Assembly (NCBI GenBank): GCA_905216045.1
Contig: CAJMSL010000016.1
Span: 1 to 23,965 of the forward strand
Direction of reading: 5' to 3'
Length of the DNA: 23,965 bases
Source: an uncultured bacterium
GTDB lineage: Bacteria > Actinomycetota > Coriobacteriia > Coriobacteriales > Coriobacteriaceae
Shown piece after piece: positions 16,165-22,913 of the stretch. The position numbers were made by a program, and so were the translations under genes. The stretch's first letter is position 1. Each line of letters opens with the position of its first letter. The notes below the pieces were generated by a model, which was not told the origin of the DNA, searched no databases, and saw only the letters and a list, made by a program, of their open reading frames with translations.

Positions 16165-16415
16165 TAGCCTACATTTTCCCATTGGTTACTAACCCAACCT
16201 TGATTAATCTTGGGATTCTTCGTTACCTGAGCCGTACGCATGGCAACATCTTCTGTCATAACATCCATTTTCTTCTTGGATGTATCGACAATATCTTGCG
16301 CACTACGAAGCAAACGACCTCGAAGTTCATCGTCTGTCGCGATCTTATAGCCAGCAAAGGCACCAGCCGCGACAGTCGTCGCCAATGCAATCGCAGTTAA
16401 AATCCTATTCCTCAT
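16161..16415 (-). CDS. YtxH-like small membrane protein
   Basis: 84 residues from the ATG at 16415, chosen because AAGGAGG stands 5 bases upstream; an earlier ATG at 16433 has no such site. An N-terminal hydrophobic helix (about 4-22) with Ala/Gly spacing is followed by a charged, helical stretch (DDELRGRLLRSAQDIVDTSK). That is the arrangement of YtxH-domain proteins, whose function is poorly known. The start codon lies inside the end of parB (11-base overlap), so it is translated together with ParB. This tight link to chromosome segregation is unusual enough to note. A role at the membrane in that process is inference. Confidence 0.75.
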   Translation of the reverse strand: MRNRILTAIALATTVAAGAFAGYKIATDDELRGRLLRSAQDIVDTSKKKMDVMTEDVAMRTAQVTKNPKINQGWVSNQWENVGY

Positions 16416-17310
16416 CTTGGCCTCCTTGATCAAACTGAATCATTTCGACAAGAATACGAGAGAGCTCTTCCTCGTCTTTAAACTCAATCTCAATCTTATT
16501 CTTTCCACGCGAGCTCTTAACACGCACGTTGGTATTAAAAACCTGACGAAGCACGCGGGCAGCCTTTTTAAAAGACTGAGGCGTTGCAGGCCTCGGCGTC
16601 TTAGGTGTCTCTCCGGCAGAAAACAACGGAGCAAGATTTTCTGTCGCTCTTACGGAAAGGCCCTCTGCAACAACCTTCTCTGCAAGTCGAATTCGAGCGT
16701 CCTCATAGGGAACTGCAAGAATCGCACGTGCATGACCAGCAGTAAGTTTGCCCTCAAAAATCATCTGCTGAACAACTTCAGGGAGATCGAGAAGGCGCAG
16801 CGAGTTTGTAATTGCAGAGCGTGACTTGCTGACTGCCTTCGACAATGCCTCCTGGGTCATACCGCTGGCATCGATAAGCTGGCGATAGCCCTTAGCCTCT
16901 TCGACGGGATTCAGATCAGAACGCTGAAGGTTTTCGATCAGAGCAAGAGCCAGCATCTCTTCATCATTAACATCTTTAATGATGACAGGCAGCTCCTCAA
17001 GACCAGCAAGCTTTGACGCTTGGTAACGACGCTCACCAGCGATGATCTCATAGCCGTTTCCATGCTTGCGAACCAAAAGCGGCTGCAAGACGCCATGTTC
17101 TTGGATTGATTCGCTCAACTCACGAAGTTCAGTTTCGTTAAAGTGAATTCGCGGCTGATTAGGGTTGGGAACGATATCCTCAATAGGTAGTTTTGTTTCA
17201 GATGCGGCATTCGAAGCCGATGCAGCCGAACCACCGGTCTCATACTCGGCCTCTGAGACCAAAGCATTGAGTCCACGTCCCAATCCGCCACGTTTCTTTA
17301 CACTAGGCAC
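16405..17310 (-). CDS. parB: Chromosome-partitioning protein ParB (Spo0J)
   Basis: 301 residues. ParB binds parS, uses CTP to clamp and slide along DNA, and loads condensin at the origin. Visible parts are an N-terminal ParA-contact segment with GGLGRGLNAL (8-17), the CTP-binding ParB/Srx domain about 40-130 with NPNQPR, GERRYQASKLAG (92-103) and ENLQRSDLNPVEEA (126-139), a helix-turn-helix about 150-172 (MTQEALSKAVSKSRSAITNS), and a C-terminal dimerisation region. It starts with GTG at 17310, overlapping the parA stop by 8 bases. The three parS sites lie just upstream of parA. Confidence 0.97.
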   Translation of the reverse strand: MPSVKKRGGLGRGLNALVSEAEYETGGSAASASNAASETKLPIEDIVPNPNQPRIHFNETELRELSESIQEHGVLQPLLVRKHGNGYEIIAGERRYQASKLAGLEELPVIIKDVNDEEMLALALIENLQRSDLNPVEEAKGYRQLIDASGMTQEALSKAVSKSRSAITNSLRLLDLPEVVQQMIFEGKLTAGHARAILAVPYEDARIRLAEKVVAEGLSVRATENLAPLFSAGETPKTPRPATPQSFKKAARVLRQVFNTNVRVKSSRGKNKIEIEFKDEEELSRILVEMIQFDQGGQDEE

Positions 17311-18103
17311 GCTTGATCACCTCTTTTGCAAGGTTCATATATGCTTTTGCACCCTTATTTTGAGGTGCATAGGTAATTACCGGTTCCCCAAAAGACGGAG
17401 CTTCGGAGATTTTAACCGTACGGGGGATCAACGTCTTAAATGCCTTATCACCAAAGTACGATTGAACCTCCTCAACAACCTGATTCGATAGAGAAGTACG
17501 CGAGTCATACATGGTCATAAGCACACCGTAGGTGTCTAAGCCCTTGTTCAGACGAGATTTGACCATCTTCATTGACTCAAGCAGCTTCGTAACGCCCTCG
17601 AGTGCGTAATACTCGCACTGGATCGGAATCAAAACGCTGTCTGCTGCGGTCAAAGCGTTGATAGTAAGCAGGCCGAGCGAAGGAGGGCAGTCAATGAAAA
17701 TAAAATCGAACTCGTCCTGAATCGGCTCAAGCAAATCTTTGAGACGGGTTTCACGAGCAATTGCGCTTACGAGTTCAATTTCCGCGCCTGCAAGCTGAAT
17801 TGTAGCCGGAATTACGAATACCTTTTTGCAATTTGTATCAAGAACAAGCGATTCTGCCGGCACATCATTCAGCAATGCATCATAGATGCAGTGATCAAGG
17901 TCTTCTTTTTCAATTCCGAATCCACTGGTGCTGTTTCCCTGCGGATCGAAATCAACAATCAGTGTCTTACGACCCTGCTCACCCAGTGCTGCTGCAAGGT
18001 TTACAGCCGTCGTTGACTTACCGACGCCGCCTTTTTGATTGATGATTGCAATGATACGCGTGTCTTTTGCGCTCTTAGAACGCTTAACGTCGCGAAATCC
18101 CAC
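17303..18103 (-). CDS. parA: Chromosome-partitioning ATPase ParA (Soj)
   Basis: 266 residues. A deviant Walker ATPase that binds DNA as an ATP dimer and moves or regulates ParB-parS complexes. The Soj family can also act on DnaA. The P-loop is KGGVGKSTT (24-32) with the signature Lys24. Also seen are DFDPQGNSTSGFG (switch I) and FIDCPPSLG (Walker B). The start is GTG at 18103 behind AGGAGGGACC. The gene overlaps parB and follows the parS cluster. I see no good promoter between rsmG and parA, so it may be transcribed from upstream of rsmG. Confidence 0.97.
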   Translation of the reverse strand: MGFRDVKRSKSAKDTRIIAIINQKGGVGKSTTAVNLAAALGEQGRKTLIVDFDPQGNSTSGFGIEKEDLDHCIYDALLNDVPAESLVLDTNCKKVFVIPATIQLAGAEIELVSAIARETRLKDLLEPIQDEFDFIFIDCPPSLGLLTINALTAADSVLIPIQCEYYALEGVTKLLESMKMVKSRLNKGLDTYGVLMTMYDSRTSLSNQVVEEVQSYFGDKAFKTLIPRTVKISEAPSFGEPVITYAPQNKGAKAYMNLAKEVIKRA

Positions 18104-18142
18104 GGTCCCTCCTGGTGTGTATTAAAGCTGTCAAACGGAGGA

Positions 18143-18158
18143 TGTTTCACGTGAAACA
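18143..18158. promoter_or_regulatory. parS site 1
   Basis: A perfect match to the 16-bp palindrome TGTTTCACGTGAAACA, the ParB-binding centromere-like site. It is 40 bases upstream of the parA start. Bound ParB could also repress the par operon. Confidence 0.95.
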
Positions 18159-18181
18159 TTCCGAATCGATAGCAACTGCTA

Positions 18182-18197
18182 TGTTTCACGTGAAACA
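18182..18197. promoter_or_regulatory. parS site 2
   Basis: A second perfect TGTTTCACGTGAAACA, starting exactly 39 bases after site 1. The 23-base spacer resembles the next one (both contain TAG-AAC--TA-like ends), as expected of a tandem duplication. Confidence 0.95.
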
Positions 18198-18220
18198 CTG
18201 CAAGCTGTTAGTAACCATTA

Positions 18221-18236
18221 TGTTTCACGTGAAACA
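18221..18236. promoter_or_regulatory. parS site 3
   Basis: A third perfect TGTTTCACGTGAAACA, again 39 bases on, ending one base before the stop codon of rsmG. Sites 1-3 form a regularly phased array that fills the rsmG-parA gap. Confidence 0.95.
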
Positions 18237-18237
18237 T

Positions 18238-18975
18238 CTAGGCAAGCGGATTCTTCTTTGCCATGCCATTTGCACGAGGCAATGAAACGGATGCTGGATA
18301 ACTCTTCTTAAGAACAATGAACTCCCTGTGGCCCAAGTCCTCAGGCAAATCGATTGCGTCATTCAGAAGCAAAGTGAAGCCGCAAATCTTAGCTGCTGAC
18401 ATGCCGGAAGCAAGCTCCTCATCCGAAGGATTGCCCTTGGTTATAACAAATAGCCCTCCATCCTTCAGATACGGAGCCGCATACTCAACAAGAATCGGTA
18501 GAGGGGCCAGTGCGCGGGCGGTTACAACAGAGAACTGCTTCTTATGGCTTCGAGCATATTCTTCAAGACGATCATGAACCGCATGAGCATGTTTCAATCC
18601 AAGAGCATGAACAAAGGAATTTACCGCATCAACCTTCTTGCCAACAGAGTCAATATAAGTAGTTTTACGATGCGTTGTTATGGTTAATGGAATACCAGGG
18701 AAGCCCGCACCTGTTCCCATATCCAGCAAAGCTCCCTCAGGAGCCTTGTTGATATAGGGGAGCAAAACAAGTGAGTCGAGGATATGAAGTACTGCAGCAT
18801 CTTCTACGTTAAGAATACGGGTGAGATTGGTTGTCTTATTTGTTTCTAGAACCAAATCCAAATGCTGAATACATTTCCTCAGCTCAACATCAGTTACGCT
18901 CAAGGAATACTCTTTGCAATAGAAAGCTAGACGACTCAACATCTCGTCAGCTTGCTGATCAGTAAGTACTAACAA
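18238..18975 (-). CDS. rsmG: 16S rRNA (guanine527-N7)-methyltransferase RsmG (GidB)
   Basis: 245 residues when started at the TTG at 18975, preceded at 6 bases by AAAGGAG. The longer reading frame begins at 19023 with another TTG against the jag terminator and has no ribosome-binding site. The SAM-binding motif LLDMGTGAGFPGIPL (83-97) is diagnostic, as are TNLTRI (49-54) and the later VVTARALAPL. The enzyme methylates G527 of 16S rRNA, and its loss gives low-level streptomycin resistance in several bacteria. The gene follows a terminator and precedes parS-parA. Its own promoter may be TTGTCA (19018-19023) with a weak GATTTT 17 bases on. Confidence 0.93.
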   Translation of the reverse strand: MLVLTDQQADEMLSRLAFYCKEYSLSVTDVELRKCIQHLDLVLETNKTTNLTRILNVEDAAVLHILDSLVLLPYINKAPEGALLDMGTGAGFPGIPLTITTHRKTTYIDSVGKKVDAVNSFVHALGLKHAHAVHDRLEEYARSHKKQFSVVTARALAPLPILVEYAAPYLKDGGLFVITKGNPSDEELASGMSAAKICGFTLLLNDAIDLPEDLGHREFIVLKKSYPASVSLPRANGMAKKNPLA

Positions 18976-19021
18976 CGAAAGCTCCTTTCTGACAAAAATC
19001 AGTGTATCGAGAACTTTTGAC

Positions 19022-19053
19022 AAAAAAAGGGGACGTGGAAACCACGTCCCCTT
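19022..19053 (-). terminator. Terminator of the rpmH-jag operon
   Basis: A 12-bp perfect stem (AAGGGGACGTGG / CCACGTCCCCTT) with an AAA loop on the plus strand is followed on the minus strand by seven T's. It lies about 20 bases after the jag stop. Confidence 0.94.
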
Positions 19054-19071
19054 AGCATAAGCTCGAGAAGA

Positions 19072-19641
19072 TTATCGAGCAACAATCACCACATGGCGAT
19101 CAGGGTCAGAACCCTCAGAATGAGTATCGACGGCATCATTGCCACGAAGTGCAATGTGAACCAGTCGACGCTCGTAGGCATTCATGGGCGGAAGCGAAAC
19201 ACTCTTATGAGTGCGGATGGCACGCTCGGCAGCAGACTGAGCCATGGAAGCAACCTTGTCCTGACGGCGACTCTTGTATCCCTCTACGTCCACTACAACC
19301 GGATACCTAAAGCCAAGTTTGCGGCTCACCAGCAAAGAGAACATAACCTGAAGGGCATCAAGGGTGCGACCATGACGGCCAATGAGAACAGCAAGGTCGG
19401 GAGCCGTTACATCCAAAATCAGCTCACCCTCGTCGCCCTCATACTCATCGATAGGAGAGTTGGCGGCATCGAAGTGCGAAAGGATGGAACGCAGGATGGA
19501 AATCGCAACATCGGCAATGGTGTCGAGCTCCTCATCGGTCAGCTCTTCACCAGCCTTGTAGCGCTGTGCAATCTCGGGATAATCGCCCGCGACCTGCGGG
19601 GCAACCTCCTCAAGCATATCCTCGATGATCTCTTCAGACAT
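19072..19641 (-). CDS. jag: RNA-binding protein Jag / KhpB (KH and R3H domains)
   Basis: 189 residues from the ATG at 19641 (TTGGAG 6 bases upstream); an in-frame TTG at 19653 is less likely. A KH domain carries the GXXG loop IGRHGRTL (87-94), and an R3H domain ends the protein with NAYERRLVHIAL (154-165). The N-terminal 60 residues are acidic and do not look like the usual Jag_N domain. In firmicutes KhpB pairs with KhpA to bind many RNAs and influences cell elongation. It lies directly downstream of yidC (44-base gap), the standard arrangement. Confidence 0.93.
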   Translation of the reverse strand: MSEEIIEDMLEEVAPQVAGDYPEIAQRYKAGEELTDEELDTIADVAISILRSILSHFDAANSPIDEYEGDEGELILDVTAPDLAVLIGRHGRTLDALQVMFSLLVSRKLGFRYPVVVDVEGYKSRRQDKVASMAQSAAERAIRTHKSVSLPPMNAYERRLVHIALRGNDAVDTHSEGSDPDRHVVIVAR

Positions 19642-19656
19642 AACGTACTCCAAAAG

Positions 19657-19668
19657 TTAGGTACCTAA
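19657..19668. repeat. 12-bp palindrome TTAGGTACCTAA (copy 2)
   Basis: A perfect palindrome in the short yidC-jag gap, identical to 16153-16164. It lies just upstream of the jag ribosome-binding site, where a bound protein or RNA fold could act on jag. Confidence 0.4.
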
Positions 19669-19685
19669 ATAAGATTGATATCCCA

Positions 19686-20456
19686 CTACTTCTTCTTGTG
19701 CGGACGCGGCTTCTTCTCTCGACGAGTGACCTCAACCTGCAGCGGAGCGTTCTTAAGACGCTCCTCCTCATCGGCCTTCGCCTTGTCGATGACCTTCTGC
19801 GTCACAAAAATCTGCTGGATAACCTGCCAAGCAGACGAGACGTCGTAGTACAGCAGAACACCAACGGGAAGGCTCCAGCCCATCCAAAGCATCATGACCG
19901 TCATGACAACGGCCATCATACGCATGCTCTGAGCCTGCTGGCCGGTCTGGTTGCGCGACATATAGAGCTGCGGAATCAGGGTCAGGACGGCGAACAGGAT
20001 CAGGCAAACCAGCGCAGGCAGTGCAACCATAAAGCCATCGGCAAAGGAAGCGCTCGGCGTGGTGGTCAGGTCGGGCAGGATGTTGAAGAACGAGAACGTG
20101 CCGTCGTTAAAGTACTGCGGCAGGTTGCGCAGCAATGTAAACAGGGCGAACAGGATAGGCATCTGAATCAGCAGCGGTAGACAGCCAGCCATGGGGTTGA
20201 ACTTGTTCTCGCTGTAGAACTTCTGCATCTCCTCGGCCTGACGCTGGGGATCGTCGGCATAGCGCTCCTGGATCTCGAGCATCTTGGGCTGCAGCACCTG
20301 CATGCGAGCCGTCGACTTGGTCGACTTGAGCATAAGCGGCGTCAGCAGCAGACGGATGATGACCACCAGAATGATGATGGACAGGCCCCAGTCGACCGCA
20401 AAGGTCTGGATGAGCTTGAGCAGCTCGAAAAGGATGTTAACGATCCAATCCCACAT
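19686..20456 (-). CDS. yidC: Membrane protein insertase YidC (Oxa1 family)
   Basis: 256 residues. It inserts membrane proteins alone or with SecYEG. This is the short Gram-positive form without the large periplasmic domain, and no lipoprotein Cys is seen at the N-terminus. Hydrophobic helices are visible at about 20-42, 92-112, 145-166 and 180-215. The conserved Arg in the groove is R35 (VVIIRLLLTPL). Also typical are KMLEIQERY, NPMAGCLPLLIQMPILFALF and the basic C-terminal tail (KKPRPHKKK) that contacts ribosomes. The start has GGAGG upstream. Confidence 0.96.
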   Translation of the reverse strand: MWDWIVNILFELLKLIQTFAVDWGLSIIILVVIIRLLLTPLMLKSTKSTARMQVLQPKMLEIQERYADDPQRQAEEMQKFYSENKFNPMAGCLPLLIQMPILFALFTLLRNLPQYFNDGTFSFFNILPDLTTTPSASFADGFMVALPALVCLILFAVLTLIPQLYMSRNQTGQQAQSMRMMAVVMTVMMLWMGWSLPVGVLLYYDVSSAWQVIQQIFVTQKVIDKAKADEEERLKNAPLQVEVTRREKKPRPHKKK

Positions 20457-20485
20457 GTAAGTTTTCCTCCGATAGCGAGTGCCCG

Positions 20486-20710
20486 CTAGGGCACAGGGTC
20501 ATAACCGCCGACGTGCAGGGGATTGCAGCGAGCGATGCGCCTCACGGCAAGCCAGCAGCCTCTCAAAACACCGTGCTTCTCAATCGCCTGGACGGCGTAT
20601 TGCGAGCACGTTGGGTAATAAATGCAGGCGTCAGGCAATAAGGGCGAAATAACCTGTTGATATATGCGAATAGGAGCGATGGCAACACGTCGCAAAACGT
20701 GATTGCTCAT
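20486..20710 (-). CDS. yidD: Membrane protein insertion efficiency factor YidD
   Basis: 74 residues with the family pattern YQQVISPLLPDACIYYPTCSQYA and the cysteines at 29, 35 and 52 (ACIYYPTCSQYA and RGCWLAVRRIARCNP). A small membrane-associated protein that helps YidC-dependent insertion. Its ATG overlaps the rnpA stop (ATGA) and yidC follows 29 bases after its end, so it is translationally coupled to rnpA. Confidence 0.95.
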   Translation of the reverse strand: MSNHVLRRVAIAPIRIYQQVISPLLPDACIYYPTCSQYAVQAIEKHGVLRGCWLAVRRIARCNPLHVGGYDPVP

Positions 20711-21045
20711 CGCTCCTCCCCGGCAACGCCGGCGCGCTTCATAAGCGAACGCAACGCCTTGTCCATCTCCTGCGGCGAGGAAACCCTCGTCTTGGGAGTT
20801 GCAAACAAGATGATGTCATAACCCGCAACGGGAAATCCGCAGCTGCGGGCGGCCTCGCGCATCACACGCTTAGATCGGTTGCGCACGACGGCACAACCGA
20901 GTCGCTTAGCACCAACGAAGGCGACCCTTCCGGAGTCGCCTTCGCCAACCGATTCACATATGGTCATTCGAATCAGAGGGTGATTGAAACGACGCCCCTG
21001 ACTGAACACATGCTCGAAATCTTGCCGAGACTTAATAGTCTTCAT
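20707..21045 (-). CDS. rnpA: Ribonuclease P protein component
   Basis: 112 residues. The protein subunit of RNase P, which with the RNA component trims tRNA 5' leaders. The signature RNR motif is in VVRNRSKRVMREAAR, preceded by VGAKRLGCA. The ATG at 21045 has only a weak ribosome-binding site (ATCTC before the ATG), and rpmH ends 20 bases upstream, so translation may depend on coupling to rpmH. Confidence 0.95.
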   Translation of the reverse strand: MKTIKSRQDFEHVFSQGRRFNHPLIRMTICESVGEGDSGRVAFVGAKRLGCAVVRNRSKRVMREAARSCGFPVAGYDIILFATPKTRVSSPQEMDKALRSLMKRAGVAGEER

Positions 21046-21065
21046 GCGAGATGTGTGTATCGCTG

Positions 21066-21200
21066 CTAGACAGTGAGACGCTTGCGGCCCTTGGCGCGAC
21101 GACGGGCGAGCACGGCACGACCACCCTTAGTGGCCATACGGGCACGGAAGCCATGGGTCTTGGCACGCTTACGCTTATTAGGCTGATACGTACGCTTCAT
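21066..21200 (-). CDS. rpmH: Large ribosomal subunit protein bL34
   Basis: 44 residues, the standard length: MKRTYQPNKRKRAKTHGF and on to KGRKRLTV. The start at 21200 is set by AGGAGG 8 bases upstream and by the family N-terminus; the frame stays open further upstream but only through the leader. It is the first gene of the rpmH-rnpA-yidD-yidC-jag operon. Confidence 0.98.
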   Translation of the reverse strand: MKRTYQPNKRKRAKTHGFRARMATKGGRAVLARRRAKGRKRLTV

Positions 21201-21228
21201 CTTAAGTTCCTCCTGCTGCATTTCGAGT

Positions 21229-21246
21229 GTCCGCGGGGACGCGGAC
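21229..21246 (-). promoter_or_regulatory. Hairpin in the rpmH leader
   Basis: GTCCGCG and CGCGGAC form a 7-bp perfect stem with a 4-base loop, 9 bases upstream of the ribosome-binding site on the minus strand. It could affect translation or stability of the rpmH leader. Confidence 0.45.
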
Positions 21247-21272
21247 GCAGATATAGACACGTGAGCTTGAAG

Positions 21273-21302
21273 ATTGTAGGGAAATCAATGTTCAAATGTC
21301 AA
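21273..21302 (-). promoter_or_regulatory. Strong sigma-70-type promoter of rpmH operon
   Basis: On the minus strand a consensus -35 TTGACA (21297-21302) is separated by 18 bases from a -10 TACAAT (21273-21278). The expected transcript starts about 65 bases upstream of the rpmH ATG. This is the best promoter match in the window. Confidence 0.9.
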
Positions 21303-21545
21303 GAAATCAAAGGTAAAAGGTTGCGCAGTTCACACGGTTCCCCCATAAGCGCAACCGAAATTTGCGCCTCATGGCAACCTTTCACGATATTTCATCGAGT
21401 TTTCAACAGGTCATGTTGGTAATGTTGAGAACTTTTCGCCCGTTTTCCAAAGTTTTCAACAGGTTTTGAAAAGTTGTCGAAAGATGAGAAACGTTGCACG
21501 GTGAGCTACTATTTGTTCGAAACCTTTTGAAAGATTGCGAGCGGC
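21303..21545. other. Candidate replication origin (oriC) with variant DnaA-box-like repeats
   Basis: The 345-base gap between rpmH (minus) and the GHKL gene (plus) is richer in A and T than its neighbours and sits at the strand switch next to dnaA. TTTTCAACAGG occurs at 21400-21410 and 21453-21463, within the shared 13-mer GTTTTCAACAGGT. It matches the classical TTATCCACAGG at 9 of 11 bases. Related motifs are TTCTCAACA on the minus strand (21423-21431), TTTTCCAAA (21443-21451) and TTTTCAAAA on the minus strand (21464-21472). An inverted repeat GGTTGCGC (21319-21326) / GCGCAACC (21349-21356) lies to the left. No exact TTATCCACA is present. The promoter for the GHKL-dnaA unit should also lie here, but I could not identify it. 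Confidence 0.55.
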
Positions 21546-22898
21546 ATGTCTGACGACTTTTACACCATGGTCGATTCCGGAGACCCGGCACCCGACAACG
21601 AGCACATCACCGGCGTGCGCGAAGAGCGTGCGGAAGGCGAGCAGACGACCACGCAGGCGCCAAAAGCCATGTACGCCGCGCGCATCGCCGTCTATGACGA
21701 CATGCTGTCGACACCGCGGGTGATCGTCATTGATCCGCAAGATGTCCGCACGTATTTGGAAGAGACGACCAACACCGTCTACCAGTGCATGAAAGAACAA
21801 GGTGGCCATATCTCGCTCATGGTCATCCGCGAGATTGTCGAAAACTTTATCCACGCACACTTTGCCGAGCCCATCATCTCGATTCTGGACGGCGGAGACA
21901 CCATCCGCTTTGCTGACCAAGGACCCGGCATCGACGACAAGGAACGCGCTTTCGACTTTGGCGTTACCAGCGCAAACAGCAAGATGAAGCGCTATATCCG
22001 TGGAACCGGAGCAGGGTTTCCCATGGTGCAGGAGTATTTGGAAAACGCCGGCGGTGCCGTATCCATCGAGGACAACATGGGCAACGGCACCGTGGTTACG
22101 GTAAGCCTGAACCCTAAACGCGTGCAGGAAATCGAGCGTGCCGGCGGACGCGGCGCTGCCGTGCGGCCCGAGACGGAGCAGCCCACATATCCCCTGCCGG
22201 GAGCTTTTGCGCAGCAGCCCGTGGCAACGCAGCAGATGCAGCCCCCCGTGGGACAGATGCAGCAGCCCGGAATGCTCCCCACACAAGAACCCCAGGCGGC
22301 ATCTATGTCGATGCCGCCAAACATGCCAGAGGCCATGCCACTGGCTGATCAGGATGCAGCAGCAATGCAGCAGGCGACGGGGGCGCCGGGTGGCCAGCAA
22401 ATGGGCTATCAGCCGTACCAACAGGGATATCCATATCAGCAGATGCCGCCACTGGGGTATGGCCAGCAGTTCCCGCAGCAGTACCAGCAGGGATATCAGC
22501 AGCCATACCAGCAGATGCCGCAGCAGCAGTACAACCCCTGGGCCCAGCAGACGCCTCCACAGCCTTACCAACAGTGGCCTCAAAGTTTTCAACAGCAAAT
22601 GCCGCCGACGCAGAGTTCTCAACAACCAGCAGCTCAAATGATGTATCCTAATGCAGTAAATCAGTATGCACAGCCACAACCGGACGTGTTCGTAAGCGAT
22701 CGCGGCAACGCCGCGCTGGGCTATCTGGCGCAAAATCAAGCGTGCGGCGCAACCGATCTTGCGAGGGCGTTTGGAAACTCGGCCCCCACTTGGTCACGCA
22801 CGCTCAATGACTTGGCGCAGGCCGGCTTGGTCATCAAGCATGGCCAGAAATACCATCTGACCGAACTCGGCGCCGCTCGCGTGCGAGCTCAGAGCTAA
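21546..22898 (+). CDS. GHKL ATPase domain + Gln/Pro-rich linker + winged-helix protein upstream of dnaA
   Basis: 450 residues. Residues about 90-190 form a histidine-kinase-like (GHKL) ATP-binding domain, with the N-box REIVENFIHAHF (Asn100), the G1 box DQGPGI (124-129) and the G2 box GTGAGF (153-158). I see no dimerisation/phosphoacceptor domain, sensor or membrane segment, so it is not a usual sensor kinase. Residues about 205-380 are very rich in Gln, Pro, Met and Tyr, with repeats such as YQQGY and PYQQMP, and are probably disordered. Residues about 381-450 look like a winged helix-turn-helix (GATDLARAFGNSAPTWSRTL followed by a wing). dnaA starts 15 bases after the stop, so the two are probably co-transcribed. 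The ATG at 21546 has only a weak ribosome-binding site. An ATP-controlled DNA-binding regulator of origin or dnaA is my inference. Function unknown. Confidence 0.85.
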   Translation: MSDDFYTMVDSGDPAPDNEHITGVREERAEGEQTTTQAPKAMYAARIAVYDDMLSTPRVIVIDPQDVRTYLEETTNTVYQCMKEQGGHISLMVIREIVENFIHAHFAEPIISILDGGDTIRFADQGPGIDDKERAFDFGVTSANSKMKRYIRGTGAGFPMVQEYLENAGGAVSIEDNMGNGTVVTVSLNPKRVQEIERAGGRGAAVRPETEQPTYPLPGAFAQQPVATQQMQPPVGQMQQPGMLPTQEPQAASMSMPPNMPEAMPLADQDAAAMQQATGAPGGQQMGYQPYQQGYPYQQMPPLGYGQQFPQQYQQGYQQPYQQMPQQQYNPWAQQTPPQPYQQWPQSFQQQMPPTQSSQQPAAQMMYPNAVNQYAQPQPDVFVSDRGNAALGYLAQNQACGATDLARAFGNSAPTWSRTLNDLAQAGLVIKHGQKYHLTELGAARVRAQS

Positions 22899-22913
22899 AG
22901 AACGGGAGAGACA

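Noticed and set aside
18143..18236. CRISPR-like array because of the 39-bp periodic repeats
   Set aside because: The repeats are the 16-bp parS palindrome next to parA-parB, the spacers resemble each other, and no cas genes are present.
18976..19023. The longer start of rsmG at 19023
   Set aside because: It is a TTG one to two bases from the jag terminator with no ribosome-binding site. The TTG at 18975 has AAAGGAG at the right distance.
21456..22739. A 427-codon minus-strand ORF opposite the GHKL gene
   Set aside because: Its Leu/Arg-rich translation mirrors the Gln-rich codons of the real gene and crosses the putative origin. The plus strand has clear ATPase motifs.
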